Source of the DNA: Anaerolineales bacterium
Lineage (GTDB): Bacteria; Chloroflexota; Anaerolineae; Anaerolineales; UBA6663
Direction of reading: 5' to 3'
NCBI GenBank assembly: GCA_020850595.1
Contig: JADZEK010000054.1
Coordinates: 62,001 to 126,000, forward strand
Length of the DNA stretch: 64,000 bases
Shown here: positions 33,062 through 41,445 of the stretch, piece after piece
Layout: every line of letters begins with the position of its first letter
Position numbering within the stretch: the first letter of the stretch is position 1
Made by a program: the position numbers and the translations under genes
Notes under the pieces: generated by a model
Seen by the model: only the letters and a program-made list of their open reading frames with translations
Databases searched by the model: none
Told to the model about the DNA's origin: nothing

Positions 33062-33078
33062 CCGACACCAACACCATC

Positions 33079-33717
33079 ATGCTCGCTACCGCCTTTGCCG
33101 GCATTTTCATGGCAATTTCGCTCAGCGCCCCGCCCGGGCCGGTCACCATGGAAACGGTGCGGCGCGGCCTGCGCGGCGGCTTCCGCCCGGCGCTCTACGT
33201 CCAGCTTGGCTCCGTCATCGGCGACCTGACCTGGTGCGGCCTGGCGCTGGCCGGGCTGGCCCCACTGGTGCAGGTGGCCTGGGTGCGCGCGCTGCTGTCG
33301 GTAGCCGGTGTGGCCGTGCTGCTCTACCTCGGCGCCGCCGGCCTCCGCGACGCCTTCAAGGCCAAGGCGCACAGCCTCGACCTGGGCAGCAGCGTCCACG
33401 AACACGCCGGCGCGTTTCGCAGCGGCGTAGCCATCTCCATGGCGAACCCCATGGCCGTCGCCTATTGGGTCTCGTTCGGCGGCGCGCTCGTGGCGGCGGG
33501 CGTGGCCGGCGCCACCGTGCAGCAGACGGCCGCCTTCCTGCTCGGCTACGTTGGCGGCACGCTGGCCTGGTGCTTTGTCATGGCCCTGGCGGTGCGTTTT
33601 GGCCGCCTGGTATTCAAGCCCGCGGTTTTCCACTGGGTCACGCTGGCGAGCAGCGCCGCGCTGCTGGTGTTCGGCGGATTACTCGCCTGGCGTCTGTTCG
33701 AGCCGCTGCCGGCCTGA
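33079..33717 (+). CDS. LysE/RhtB-family amino-acid exporter
   Basis: 212 residues from the ATG at 33079. MLATAFAGIFMAISLSAPPG and PVTMETVRRGLRGGFRPALY give the conserved N-terminal helix and loop of LysE/RhtB transporters. Five to six hydrophobic helices follow, with NPMAVAYWVSFGGALVAAG. A TTG eight codons earlier would lie in the terminator U-run and was rejected. Members export lysine, arginine, threonine, leucine or cysteine. Substrate is unknown here; location between ANTAR regulator and glutamine synthetase hints at nitrogen-linked control (inference). Confidence 0.88.
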   Translation: MLATAFAGIFMAISLSAPPGPVTMETVRRGLRGGFRPALYVQLGSVIGDLTWCGLALAGLAPLVQVAWVRALLSVAGVAVLLYLGAAGLRDAFKAKAHSLDLGSSVHEHAGAFRSGVAISMANPMAVAYWVSFGGALVAAGVAGATVQQTAAFLLGYVGGTLAWCFVMALAVRFGRLVFKPAVFHWVTLASSAALLVFGGLLAWRLFEPLPA

Positions 33718-33758
33718 GCGCCGGCAGCGGTCAATCCAACCAAATCAGTCATCGGCCG

Positions 33759-33799
33759 CGAAGCCTTTCTCCCGCCTCACCGCCGGAGACTAGGCTTCG
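33759..33799 (+). promoter_or_regulatory. Two-part hairpin in the glnA leader
   Basis: CGAAGCCT (33759-33766) pairs with AGGCTTCG (33792-33799). An inner TCTCC/GGAGA stem closes a 12-base C-rich loop. It lies between the LysE stop and the glnA Shine-Dalgarno (GGAGGAG near 33822-33828) with no U-run. It could terminate lysE or be a regulatory leader of glnA. Confidence 0.5.
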
Positions 33800-33832
33800 T
33801 TGCATGAGGCGCACCACTCACGGAGGAGCACT

Positions 33833-35278
33833 ATGAGCAGCACAGCAGTCAAGACGTTGACTTCGGCGAAGGAGGTGATTGAGTTCGCCCAGCAGTCCGG
33901 CGTGAAGATCGTTGACTTCAAGTTCGTAGACCTGCCGGGCACCTGGCAGCACTTCAGCGCCACCATCGAGGAACTGTCCGAAGAGGTGTTCAGCGAGGGC
34001 ATCGGCTTCGACGGCTCGAGCATCCGCGGCTTTCAGGCCATTCACGAGAGCGACATGCTCCTGATGCCCGACCCGGCCACCGCCATTGTGGACCCGGTGT
34101 GCAGCGTGCCGACGCTCAGCCTGGTCTGCAACGTGGCCGACCCGCTCACCCACGCGCCCTACAGCCGCGACCCGCGTTTCGTGGCCCAGAAGGCCGAAGC
34201 CTACCTCAAGACCACCGGCATCGCCGACACCTCCTACTGGGGGCCGGAAGCCGAGTTTTTCATCTTCGACCACGTAGCCTTCGAGCAGACCCAGTACAGC
34301 GCCTTCTACTCGATTGATTCGGATGAAGGCGTTTGGAACAGCGGCGCGCGGAGCGACAAGCCCAACCTGGGCCACCGCCCGCGCTGGAAGGAAGGTTACT
34401 TCCCGGTGGCCCCGGCCGATCAGCTCCAGGACTTCCGCTCGGAGGTCGTGCTCAAGCTGCGCGACGCCGGCGTGCCGGTGGAAGTGCACCACCACGAAGT
34501 GGCGACCGCAGGCCAGTGCGAGATTGATATGCGCTTCGGCACGCTGGTCCACATGGCCGACAACCTGATGGTGTACAAGTACATCATCAAGAACTTCGCC
34601 CGCGCCTACGGCAAGACGGCCACCTTCATGCCCAAGCCGTTGTGGGGCGACAACGGCTCGGGCATGCACGTCCACCAGTCGCTGTGGAAGGACGGCCAGA
34701 CCCTCATGGCCGACAAGGAGGGCTACGCCGGGCTGAGCCAGCTTTCTAAGTACTACATCGGCGGCCTGCTCAAGCACGCCCCCGCCCTGCTGGCGCTCGT
34801 GGCCCCCACGGTCAACTCCTATCACCGCCTGGTGCCCGGCTTCGAAGCCCCGGTCAACCTGGTGTACTCGCGCCGCAACCGCTCGGCCGCCTGCCGCATC
34901 CCGATGTACAGCGACAACCCCAAGGCCAAACGCATCGAGTTCCGCTGCCCCGACCCGTCCTGCAACCCGTACCTGGCCTTCGCCGCCATGCTGTTGGCCG
35001 GCCTCGACGGTATCCAGAACAAGATTGATCCCGGTTATCCGTCGGACTACGATCTGTTCGAGCACAGTCACAACGGCCACGGCAAGCCCAAGCAGGTGCC
35101 CGGCAGCCTGCCCGAAGCCCTGGCGGCCCTCGAAGCCGACAACGCCTTCCTGCTGGCCGGCGGCGTCTTCACCGAAGACCTGCTGACCACCTGGGTGGAC
35201 TACAAGCGCTCGAAGGAAATTGACCCGATGCGCCTGCGCCCGCACCCATACGAGTTCTACCTGTACTACGACGCCTAA
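33833..35278 (+). CDS. glnA: Glutamine synthetase type I
   Basis: 481 residues, standard for GSI. It makes glutamine from glutamate, ammonia and ATP. Motifs: [12 protein letters not shown] near 55-66, metal-binding EAEFFIFD near 140, [17 protein letters not shown] near 275-290, and [16 protein letters not shown] with [11 protein letters not shown] in the active-site loop. The place of the adenylylated Tyr in the enterobacterial enzyme (NLYDLPPEE) reads DLFEHSHNG (Phe409), so GlnE-type adenylylation is unlikely. The start is the ATG with GGAGGAG upstream; in-frame codons from 33800 were rejected. A palindromic terminator follows at 35311. Confidence 0.97.
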   Translation: MSSTAVKTLTSAKEVIEFAQQSGVKIVDFKFVDLPGTWQHFSATIEELSEEVFSEGIGFDGSSIRGFQAIHESDMLLMPDPATAIVDPVCSVPTLSLVCNVADPLTHAPYSRDPRFVAQKAEAYLKTTGIADTSYWGPEAEFFIFDHVAFEQTQYSAFYSIDSDEGVWNSGARSDKPNLGHRPRWKEGYFPVAPADQLQDFRSEVVLKLRDAGVPVEVHHHEVATAGQCEIDMRFGTLVHMADNLMVYKYIIKNFARAYGKTATFMPKPLWGDNGSGMHVHQSLWKDGQTLMADKEGYAGLSQLSKYYIGGLLKHAPALLALVAPTVNSYHRLVPGFEAPVNLVYSRRNRSAACRIPMYSDNPKAKRIEFRCPDPSCNPYLAFAAMLLAGLDGIQNKIDPGYPSDYDLFEHSHNGHGKPKQVPGSLPEALAALEADNAFLLAGGVFTEDLLTTWVDYKRSKEIDPMRLRPHPYEFYLYYDA

Positions 35279-35310
35279 AGCGCGCCGGCCGACCAAGCGC
35301 TGCTCCCGGC

Positions 35311-35342
35311 CCGGGCCGAGGTCATGACCTCGGCCCGGTTTG
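35311..35342 (+). terminator. Intrinsic terminator after glnA
   Basis: CCGGGCCGAGG (35311-35321) and its complement (35328-35338) enclose TCATGA; the whole 28-base stretch is a perfect palindrome. TTTG follows. Confidence 0.7.
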
Positions 35343-35432
35343 CGTTCCGGGCGTCCCGGCTTTTGGCATTTTCGCCAACCGCCGGCCGCGATTCTTTGGC
35401 CCTTTGTGGGCCGAAGCGCGCGCTCGCTTTGG

Positions 35433-35438
35433 TATACT
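35433..35438 (+). promoter_or_regulatory. -10 element for a leaderless start of the SerB-like gene
   Basis: TATACT ends seven bases before the ATG at 35446. No Shine-Dalgarno is found. An earlier in-frame ATG at 35404 would include the promoter. Confidence 0.55.
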
Positions 35439-35445
35439 GACGCGC

Positions 35446-36354
35446 ATGTTCCCCTCGCCGCACCCACCCGCCTCGGCCCAACCCGCCGGCCCGCGCGCCG
35501 ACTGGGCGCCGTTCGACCTGGTGATCTTCGATTGCGACAGCACGCTGACCGACGTGGAGGGCATTGACGAGCTGGCCCGCTGGCAGGGCCGCGACGCCGA
35601 AGTAGCGGCGCTGACCAACCAGGCCATGAACGGCGAGGTGCCGCTGGAGGCCGTCTACAGCCGCCGGCTCGACCTGCTCCAACCCACGCGCGAAGAGATG
35701 CGCCAGTTGGGCCGGCTGTACCGTGACCACCTGCTGCCGGGCGCGGCGGAGGTAGTGGCAGCCCTGCTCGCCGCCGAGCGACAGGTGTTCATCGTCAGCG
35801 GCGGGCTGGCCGAAGCCGTGCGCGACCTGGGCCAACACCTGGGCCTGCCGTCGGAGAACGTCTACGCCGTCGGCACCGACTATGACGAACTGAGCGGCCG
35901 CTGGTGGGAGACCTGGTCATACCGTTACCGGCGCGGCAACCCCCAGGCGCGCTACGCCGGGCACGACGGCGGCCCGCTGACCATTGGCAGCGGCAAGCTG
36001 GAAATCGTCAAGCGTTTGCGCGCCCAGCATCGGGGCCGCGCCATGCTCATTGGCGATGGCACCTCCGACCTGGAAGCGCGCGCGGGCGTGGAGTTGTTCG
36101 TGGGCTTTGGCGGCGTCGTCAGCCGCGAGAAGGTCATGGCCGGAGCCGAGGTCTACATCCGCACGGCCAGCCTCGCGCCCATCCTGCCGCTCGTGCTGGC
36201 GCGGCCCGCGCTGCCGCCGCCCGCCGCCGAGCGCCCCACCCTGGCCGCCGCCTACGCCGAGGGCGTGTCGCGCCTGCGCAGCGGCGAAGTCGTCTTCGCC
36301 AGCGCCGCCGCCCGCGCCGCTTTACTGCGCCGCATCACTCCTGCGGGCGAGTAG
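35446..36354 (+). CDS. HAD-superfamily phosphatase, SerB-like (phosphoserine phosphatase)
   Basis: 302 residues. The HAD nucleophile motif is VIFDCDSTLTD (Asp29, Asp31), motif II is FIVSGG, and motif III/IV is LIGDGTSDLEA, with a four-helix cap between motifs I and II as in SerB. A 24-residue Pro-rich N-terminus and an 80-residue C-terminal extension are extra. The serA gene follows by 18 bases, which makes the last step of serine synthesis (phosphoserine to serine) the likely role. A phosphonate or other substrate is possible. A three-gene pathway would need serC elsewhere. Confidence 0.85.
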   Translation: MFPSPHPPASAQPAGPRADWAPFDLVIFDCDSTLTDVEGIDELARWQGRDAEVAALTNQAMNGEVPLEAVYSRRLDLLQPTREEMRQLGRLYRDHLLPGAAEVVAALLAAERQVFIVSGGLAEAVRDLGQHLGLPSENVYAVGTDYDELSGRWWETWSYRYRRGNPQARYAGHDGGPLTIGSGKLEIVKRLRAQHRGRAMLIGDGTSDLEARAGVELFVGFGGVVSREKVMAGAEVYIRTASLAPILPLVLARPALPPPAAERPTLAAAYAEGVSRLRSGEVVFASAAARAALLRRITPAGE

Positions 36355-36372
36355 CCTCACCCAGTTGGCCGC

Positions 36373-37959
36373 ATGTATCGCATCCTGATTGCTGACGAAA
36401 TCCTGCCAGAAGGCTCTGACCTGCTGCGCGCCGCGCCCGACGCCGAGGTGGACGACCTGCGCCTTACCCGCGCCGAACTGCTAGACCGCATCAGCGCCTA
36501 CGACGCCGTCATCACGCGTTCCGGCACGCCAATGGACGCCGAGCTGATCGCCCGCGGCCCGCGCCTCAAGGTGCTCGGCCGCGCCGGGCTCTCGCTCGAC
36601 AACGTGGACCTCGCCGCTGCCACCGACCACGGGCTCATGGTCACGCACACGCCGGAGGCCTACAGCCTGTCGGCCGCCGAGCACACCCTGGCCCTCCTGC
36701 TGGCCTTGTGCCGCCAAATCCCGGCCGCCGACGCCTCGCTGCGGCGCGGGGAGTGGACGCGTGAGCAATTCACCGGCGCGCAGCTGCACGGCAAGACTCT
36801 GGGCCTGGTGGGCCTGGGCCGCGTGGGCCGCCTCGTCGCCGCGCGCGCGCAGGCCTTTGGCATGGCCGTGCTCGCCTACGACCCGTACACCACCGACGAG
36901 ACGGCCGTCCGCCGCCGGGGCGTCACCCTGGCCCCGCTCGACGAGTTGCTGGCCCAGGCCGATTTCGTGAGCCTGCACGCCGAGCTGACACCCGAAACGC
37001 GCCACCTCCTCGGCGCGGCCGAGTTGGCCCGCCTCAAGCCTGGGGCGCGCCTCATCAACTGCGCCCGCGGCGAGCTGGTGGACGAGGCCGCGCTGGCCGA
37101 AGCCCTGCGCGCCGGGCGCCTGGCCGGGGCCGCGCTCGATGTGTTCGCCCACGAGCCGCCCGCCGGCGATTGGCTGCGCGGCCTGCCCAACGTCGTCGTC
37201 ACGCCCCACCTAGGGGCCAGCACGCGCGAGACCCAGCGCGAGGCCTCGGCCCAGATCGCGCGGCAGGTGCTCGGCGCGCTGCGCGGCACCGATTACACCA
37301 ACGTCGTCAACCTGCCCTTCCCCGTCACCGCCGATTTCGCCCGCGCGCGGCCCTACCTGGAACTGGCCGAGCGCATCGGCTTGCTGCAAGCCCAGTTGGC
37401 TGACGACTTAATCGCGTCGGTGGAGGTCGAAGTGAAGGGGGCCGACACGCTGGGGTTGGTCAAGGCTGTGGCCGTGGCGCTGCTCAAGGGCCTGCTTAGT
37501 CAGCGCTTGCCGGGCACCGTTAATTACGTCAACGCGCCGCTGCTGGCCCACCAGCACGGCGTCGCCATCACCCAGGCGCGCGGCCTGGAAACCGCGGACT
37601 ACGCCAACCTCATCTCCTGCCGCGTGCATTGGGCCGGCGGGCAGCGCCTCATCGCCGGCACGCTCTTCGGCGGGGCCGAGAGCCGCATCGTCCAGCTCGA
37701 CGCCTTCCGCATGGACGCCCGCCCGCAGGGCCAGGCGCTCATCATGCACAGCCGCGACGTCCCCGGCGTCATCGGCATTGTCGGCACCCTGCTCTACCAA
37801 TACGGCGTCAACATTGCCGAATGGCGCCTGGGCCGCGACACCCCCGGCGGCACGGCCGTCTCGTTCATCAACCTCGACAGCGTGGTTCCGCCCGAGTCGC
37901 TCGTGGCCCTGCGCGCCCTGCCGCAAGTGGTAGACGTGCGCACGGTCTGGCTGGCCTGA
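36373..37959 (+). CDS. serA: D-3-phosphoglycerate dehydrogenase
   Basis: 528 residues with the long-form architecture: catalytic and NAD domains (1-315), ASB intervening domain (315-450) and ACT domain (455-528, MHSRDVPGVIGIVGTLLYQY). NAD fold GLVGLGRVGRLVAARA near 144. Catalytic triad region: INCARGELVDEAAL (Arg), VFAHEPP (Glu) and NVVVTPHLGAST (His). It oxidises 3-phosphoglycerate with NAD+ for serine synthesis and is usually inhibited by serine through the ACT domain. It lies 18 bases after the SerB-like gene. A strong hairpin follows the stop. Confidence 0.95.
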   Translation: MYRILIADEILPEGSDLLRAAPDAEVDDLRLTRAELLDRISAYDAVITRSGTPMDAELIARGPRLKVLGRAGLSLDNVDLAAATDHGLMVTHTPEAYSLSAAEHTLALLLALCRQIPAADASLRRGEWTREQFTGAQLHGKTLGLVGLGRVGRLVAARAQAFGMAVLAYDPYTTDETAVRRRGVTLAPLDELLAQADFVSLHAELTPETRHLLGAAELARLKPGARLINCARGELVDEAALAEALRAGRLAGAALDVFAHEPPAGDWLRGLPNVVVTPHLGASTRETQREASAQIARQVLGALRGTDYTNVVNLPFPVTADFARARPYLELAERIGLLQAQLADDLIASVEVEVKGADTLGLVKAVAVALLKGLLSQRLPGTVNYVNAPLLAHQHGVAITQARGLETADYANLISCRVHWAGGQRLIAGTLFGGAESRIVQLDAFRMDARPQGQALIMHSRDVPGVIGIVGTLLYQYGVNIAEWRLGRDTPGGTAVSFINLDSVVPPESLVALRALPQVVDVRTVWLA

Positions 37960-37982
37960 CACCCCCGCCGCCTTAACGCACA

Positions 37983-38015
37983 CGGCCCGCCGGAGACGAT
38001 TTCTCCGGCGGGCCG
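37983..38015. terminator. Bidirectional terminator between serA and the exported-protein gene
   Basis: Arms 37983-37996 and 38002-38015 form a perfect 14-bp stem with a 5-base loop between two convergent genes. Confidence 0.7.
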
Positions 38016-38040
38016 CGTTGGTTTCCGGGCCAGTTGCGCG

Positions 38041-38961
38041 TTAGTGCCGCGCCAGCGGCCGGCTCTTCAGCAGCGGCTTGGGGCACGAGAGGTAGGTGCC
38101 CGCCGGGTCGTCAGTGATCAGGTAGCACAGCGGCCCGTAATCCTCCGAGAACTCGGGCGTCGGCCCCGGCGCCGGCTCGGTCACCATGTCAGGCGGCGAG
38201 GGCGTCCAGTTGATGGCGTTGAAGGCGATGTCGCTGCCCAGCTTGGTCCAGACCGCGCCGCCCTGCTGGCAGCCGTTGAAGGTCGAGTAGCACACCCAAA
38301 GCTCCATCCGGTACTGCCCTTCCTGAGTCACCTTCCACGGCGAATTCTCACCCGGGTTGTTGCCCACGTGATCCTCCGAGCGGCCGGCGTCGGCGTTCGG
38401 CGCGCAGACACCGCCGCCCGGACCGTGGCAACCCGCCCAAATCTGGAGCCGGCCGCCCGGCGCGCCGCCACCGTCCCAACTCGTCTTGAACGGCATCCAA
38501 CTGCCGTCGGGCCGCTGGACGTTCACGCCCAGGATACCGTAGTAGATCGTGCCCGCTGTGGGGTTGAAGATGTTCTCGTAGAAGAAAACGTTTTCGATAA
38601 ACGTGGCGTAGCTCGGCTTGTTCGGCTCGGTTCGCGCCAGTTGCCCGGTCAGCCCGGTGGTGATTGGCGGCTGCGTGGGCGTCTGAGTGTTGATGGGCGT
38701 GGCGGTCATCGTCGGCGACGGCGTCGGCGTCTTGTCGCGCAAGATCACCGGCAGATAGTTCGGCCCGCGTGTCTTGGTGGCCGTGGCGGTTGCCGTGCTC
38801 GTGGCGGTTGCCGTCTCGCTGGCAGTAGCCGTAGCCGTAGCGGTCTCGGTATCCACGCCCAGGCCCTCGGCATAGGTCGGCGTCGCCCCGGCCGAACGCA
38901 GCGCTAGCAGCCCTCCCCAACAGATCACGCCCGCCAGGCCTACCAGGATCAGTTTACGCAT
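38041..38961 (-). CDS. Exported protein with Thr/Ala repeat linker and YLPVIL motif
   Basis: 306 residues from the ATG at 38961 (AGGAG upstream). A signal-peptide-like start MRKLILVGLAGVICWGGLLA is followed by about 27 residues of alternating Thr, Ala and Glu/Ser (36-62), the motif NYLPVILRDKTPTPSPT, and a Pro/Thr linker. The C-terminal domain (about 115-290) has four or five Cys and many Gly, Trp and Tyr residues (GSWMPFKTSWDGGGAP, YRMELWVCYST). Such linkers and the YLPVI motif recur in Chloroflexota secreted proteins. No catalytic residues are recognised. An earlier in-frame start would add 45 Arg/Gly-rich residues and is unlikely. Confidence 0.75.
   Translation of the reverse strand: MRKLILVGLAGVICWGGLLALRSAGATPTYAEGLGVDTETATATATASETATATSTATATATKTRGPNYLPVILRDKTPTPSPTMTATPINTQTPTQPPITTGLTGQLARTEPNKPSYATFIENVFFYENIFNPTAGTIYYGILGVNVQRPDGSWMPFKTSWDGGGAPGGRLQIWAGCHGPGGGVCAPNADAGRSEDHVGNNPGENSPWKVTQEGQYRMELWVCYSTFNGCQQGGAVWTKLGSDIAFNAINWTPSPPDMVTEPAPGPTPEFSEDYGPLCYLITDDPAGTYLSCPKPLLKSRPLARH
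38773..38853 (-). repeat. Degenerate hexamer tandem repeat coding the Thr/Ala linker
   Basis: Units resembling GCCACG/GCTACG (read on the minus strand) repeat about 13 times inside the exported-protein gene. They encode alternating Thr-Ala with a few Glu, Ser and Lys. Such a tract can change length by slippage. Confidence 0.65.
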
Positions 38962-39028
38962 ACCGCACACTCCTATGTGGCAATCACGCCACCGCCACCC
39001 ATGCCGCCCCGCCGAGCTACTTGCGCCG

Positions 39029-40132
39029 TCAGTCCGACCGCGCGTTGAACTGCCACGCCCACACGGCCGGGACCAGCGCGGCCAGCCCCATGCCAAAGCC
39101 GGCCACCAGCAGCAAGCCGCCCAGCGCCATCAGCGGCGGCAGCACGGCCCCCGCCAGCGTGAGCAGCGCGCCCAGAACGAACAGCGCCAGCGCCGCCGCC
39201 GCGATTACGCCCGTCCATTGCCAGCCCAACCGCTGCGAAGCGCGCCGCACTCCGGCGATGCGCCCGTTGGCGCCGTTGATCAACACCGCGTGCCAGACCC
39301 CGCTCTCGTCCTGGTAGTGTGTCGCGTAGACCGGCAGCAGCAGTTGCGTCCAGTGCCGCCCCAGGTAGGCCAGCGTGAGGTTGGGCTGCTCCAGCTTTTG
39401 CGCCCCAGCCGCGGCCTGCACGTCGGCGGCCACGCGTTCATCCAACCGCGCCCGCGCAAAGGGCCACGCCGCCTCGGGCGTCAGCGTGGGCACGCGCACC
39501 GCTGCGGCCTGGGCCGCCTCCGGCGCGAAGGCGGCTGCTTTGTCAAGCGGGAACGCACCCAGGCGCTTGAGCAAAGCCGCCTGATCCTCTAGCGCGGGAG
39601 CGGCTACGTTGGCATAGGCGCGGCGCACCTGTCCGGCGCGCGGCTCCCAGCGCAGCCGTGTCTCGTTCACACGCTGCGTCACCCACTGCCCGCCCTGATA
39701 ATTCTCGTTCGTGCTCGCCACCTCGTAAGCGTAACCCGCCTGGGCCGTCCACGCGCCCGCCGCCTCCGCGTCCACCAGCCACATCGGCAGGTAGGTCGGC
39801 GCGAGCCGCGCTTGCAGGACTGGCCCGCTCAGCTCGGCAGGCCGCAGCCACACGCCCGCAGCCCACGCTTCTAGCGCGGCCGCCGCTTGCGCAGAGGTGA
39901 CGGCAAACGGCAGCGCCAACTCCGGCGGCTCCGGCCGAACGGGCGCGGGCTGCGCCGCCAGCGTGCCGCGCGCGCAGGCCGGACAGCGCCGTCCCGCTTC
40001 CACCCACCCCGGCGGCGTCAGGTGGACCACCCCGCATACCGCGCACCCAGCCGGTGCCAACTGCCCCGGCCAATCAACGGCGCCGTCCGAGCCGGCTGAT
40101 GCGCTTGCCATGTCGTCCGCGGCCGCGTTCAT
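39029..40132 (-). CDS. Zinc-ribbon membrane protein (copy 2)
   Basis: 367 residues from an ATG that overlaps the upstream stop by one base (TAATG). A zinc ribbon lies near the N-terminus (CAVC then CPAC, about 25-50). The middle has repeated aromatic/Ala-rich segments ending YATHYQDESGVWHAVLINGA and NGRIAG. The C-terminus holds two membrane helices (WTGVIAAAALALFVLGALLT and a second). Similar AxxxN-G-Q/A loops occur in the copy at 40132-41436 (YQLLINGQTGAVVGQKP), so they are paralogues. The function is unknown; a membrane-tethered quality-control or envelope role is only a guess. Confidence 0.7.
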   Translation of the reverse strand: MNAAADDMASASAGSDGAVDWPGQLAPAGCAVCGVVHLTPPGWVEAGRRCPACARGTLAAQPAPVRPEPPELALPFAVTSAQAAAALEAWAAGVWLRPAELSGPVLQARLAPTYLPMWLVDAEAAGAWTAQAGYAYEVASTNENYQGGQWVTQRVNETRLRWEPRAGQVRRAYANVAAPALEDQAALLKRLGAFPLDKAAAFAPEAAQAAAVRVPTLTPEAAWPFARARLDERVAADVQAAAGAQKLEQPNLTLAYLGRHWTQLLLPVYATHYQDESGVWHAVLINGANGRIAGVRRASQRLGWQWTGVIAAAALALFVLGALLTLAGAVLPPLMALGGLLLVAGFGMGLAALVPAVWAWQFNARSD

Positions 40133-41436
40133 TAGGGCGCCTCGGCGCGCATCGCCTGTGTGACGATGTAGCCCGACAGCATCAGCCCGCCCAAGAACAA
40201 CCCGCCGCCCAGCGTCAACAGCACCAAGCCGATACTCGCCACCGCCAGCAACAGCCCCGCCAGGCCCAACAGCAGCCCGGGCGCCAGGACCGCCGCCACT
40301 ACCAGCCACACGCGCAGCCATTCCACCGGCTTCTGCCCCACCACCGCGCCGGTCTGCCCATTGATCAGCAGTTGATACACCTGATCGTTGAACCGATAGG
40401 GGGCGAGATAGGCGGGCGCGAGGATATAGCGCCAGCTCTCGTCCTCAAAGTCCGCCGCAACCGACAGGTTGCGCACATGCGGCGAGGCGATGTCATCCTG
40501 GCACGCCTGCCGCGCCGCCTCGCGCATAAAGGTCCGCGCGTCGTCCCAGGCGGCCGCCAGCGGCCGGTCGTAGGCCTGCGCCTGCCAACCCGCCAGGAAG
40601 GCCGGGTCATAAGCCGCCAGGCCATTCAGGTCATACGTCGCCACGCGGCCCAGCAGCGTCGCGCTGATCTTGGTCGTGCCCGCTTCCAGGTGATCGCTCA
40701 CCGCCACCGTCACCCGCCCCGCCTGCCACCGCCACTCGATCTCGGTCCTTGTCTTCCACTTCATGTCGTGCCCGTCAAAGTAGCGGCGCTGCACTTCGTG
40801 GCCCACCTCGGCCCGCCAGTCGGCCGCCACTCGCGCCCCAAAGGTCCAAAACGGCAGATACAGCCCCGTAAACTGCGCCGAACCGGCCGCGACCGACAGC
40901 CCCGCCGGGTGCATCCAACCGCGCCCAAGCCACTCACGCGCCAGCCGGGGGCAGGCGTCGGCCTGCACCTTGAACGGGATGAGGAAGCGCGGCCGCAGCC
41001 CATCGTTCGTCGCGGCCCGAGCCGCCACCCGCGTCGAGCCGCAGAACGCGCACGTCGTGCTTAAGTCGTTCGGCGCCAGCGACAGGTCGGCTCCGCAGGC
41101 CTCGCAATGCAACTCGCGCCGCTCGCGCCCCCAGCCCCGCGCCTCCCGGTCGAGCACCTCCACGCGGAACTCATTCGCCGCCGCCGCGCGGCCCACCAAC
41201 TGCGCCTGAAAATACTGCGGCGTGCCGCAGCTTCCGCACGTCACGCTGGCCGCGCCGGGATCATAGGCCGTGGCTGCCCCGCAGCGCGGGCAGGTGAAGA
41301 TCAGCGCTTCCGGCCCCTTCTCCGCTTCGGGCGCGGGCGCGTAAACCGTAACCCCGGCTAACCGCGACTCCACCGGGACAAAGCCGGTGGGCGGCTGCCA
41401 GGCCGCAGTTGATGAGGTGACACTGTCAGGCGGCAT
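40132..41436 (-). CDS. Zinc-ribbon membrane protein (copy 1)
   Basis: 434 residues from the ATG at 41436 (the preceding TTG is not preferred). Two zinc ribbons are clear: CPRCGAATAYDPGAASVTC followed by SC near 48-72, and CEACGADL with CAFCGS near 108-130. A Trp/Arg-rich central region follows, with AGLYLPFWTFGA-type stretches, then INGQTGAVVGQKPVEW and a two-helix membrane end. It overlaps copy 2 by one base and follows the HExxH protein by nine bases, all on the minus strand. This resembles the 'primosomal protein N-prime-like zinc ribbon' annotations seen in Chloroflexota, but no function is established. Confidence 0.7.
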   Translation of the reverse strand: MPPDSVTSSTAAWQPPTGFVPVESRLAGVTVYAPAPEAEKGPEALIFTCPRCGAATAYDPGAASVTCGSCGTPQYFQAQLVGRAAAANEFRVEVLDREARGWGRERRELHCEACGADLSLAPNDLSTTCAFCGSTRVAARAATNDGLRPRFLIPFKVQADACPRLAREWLGRGWMHPAGLSVAAGSAQFTGLYLPFWTFGARVAADWRAEVGHEVQRRYFDGHDMKWKTRTEIEWRWQAGRVTVAVSDHLEAGTTKISATLLGRVATYDLNGLAAYDPAFLAGWQAQAYDRPLAAAWDDARTFMREAARQACQDDIASPHVRNLSVAADFEDESWRYILAPAYLAPYRFNDQVYQLLINGQTGAVVGQKPVEWLRVWLVVAAVLAPGLLLGLAGLLLAVASIGLVLLTLGGGLFLGGLMLSGYIVTQAMRAEAP

Positions 41437-41445
41437 CAATGTGTT

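Noticed and set aside
33055..33078. Earlier TTG start for the LysE gene
   Set aside because: The TTG lies within the U-run of the intrinsic terminator; the ATG at 33079 gives the conserved N-terminus.
35446..36354. HAD protein as a phosphoglycolate or sugar phosphatase
   Set aside because: The four-helix cap pattern, motif II FIVSGG and the adjacent serA favour phosphoserine phosphatase, though the substrate is not proven.
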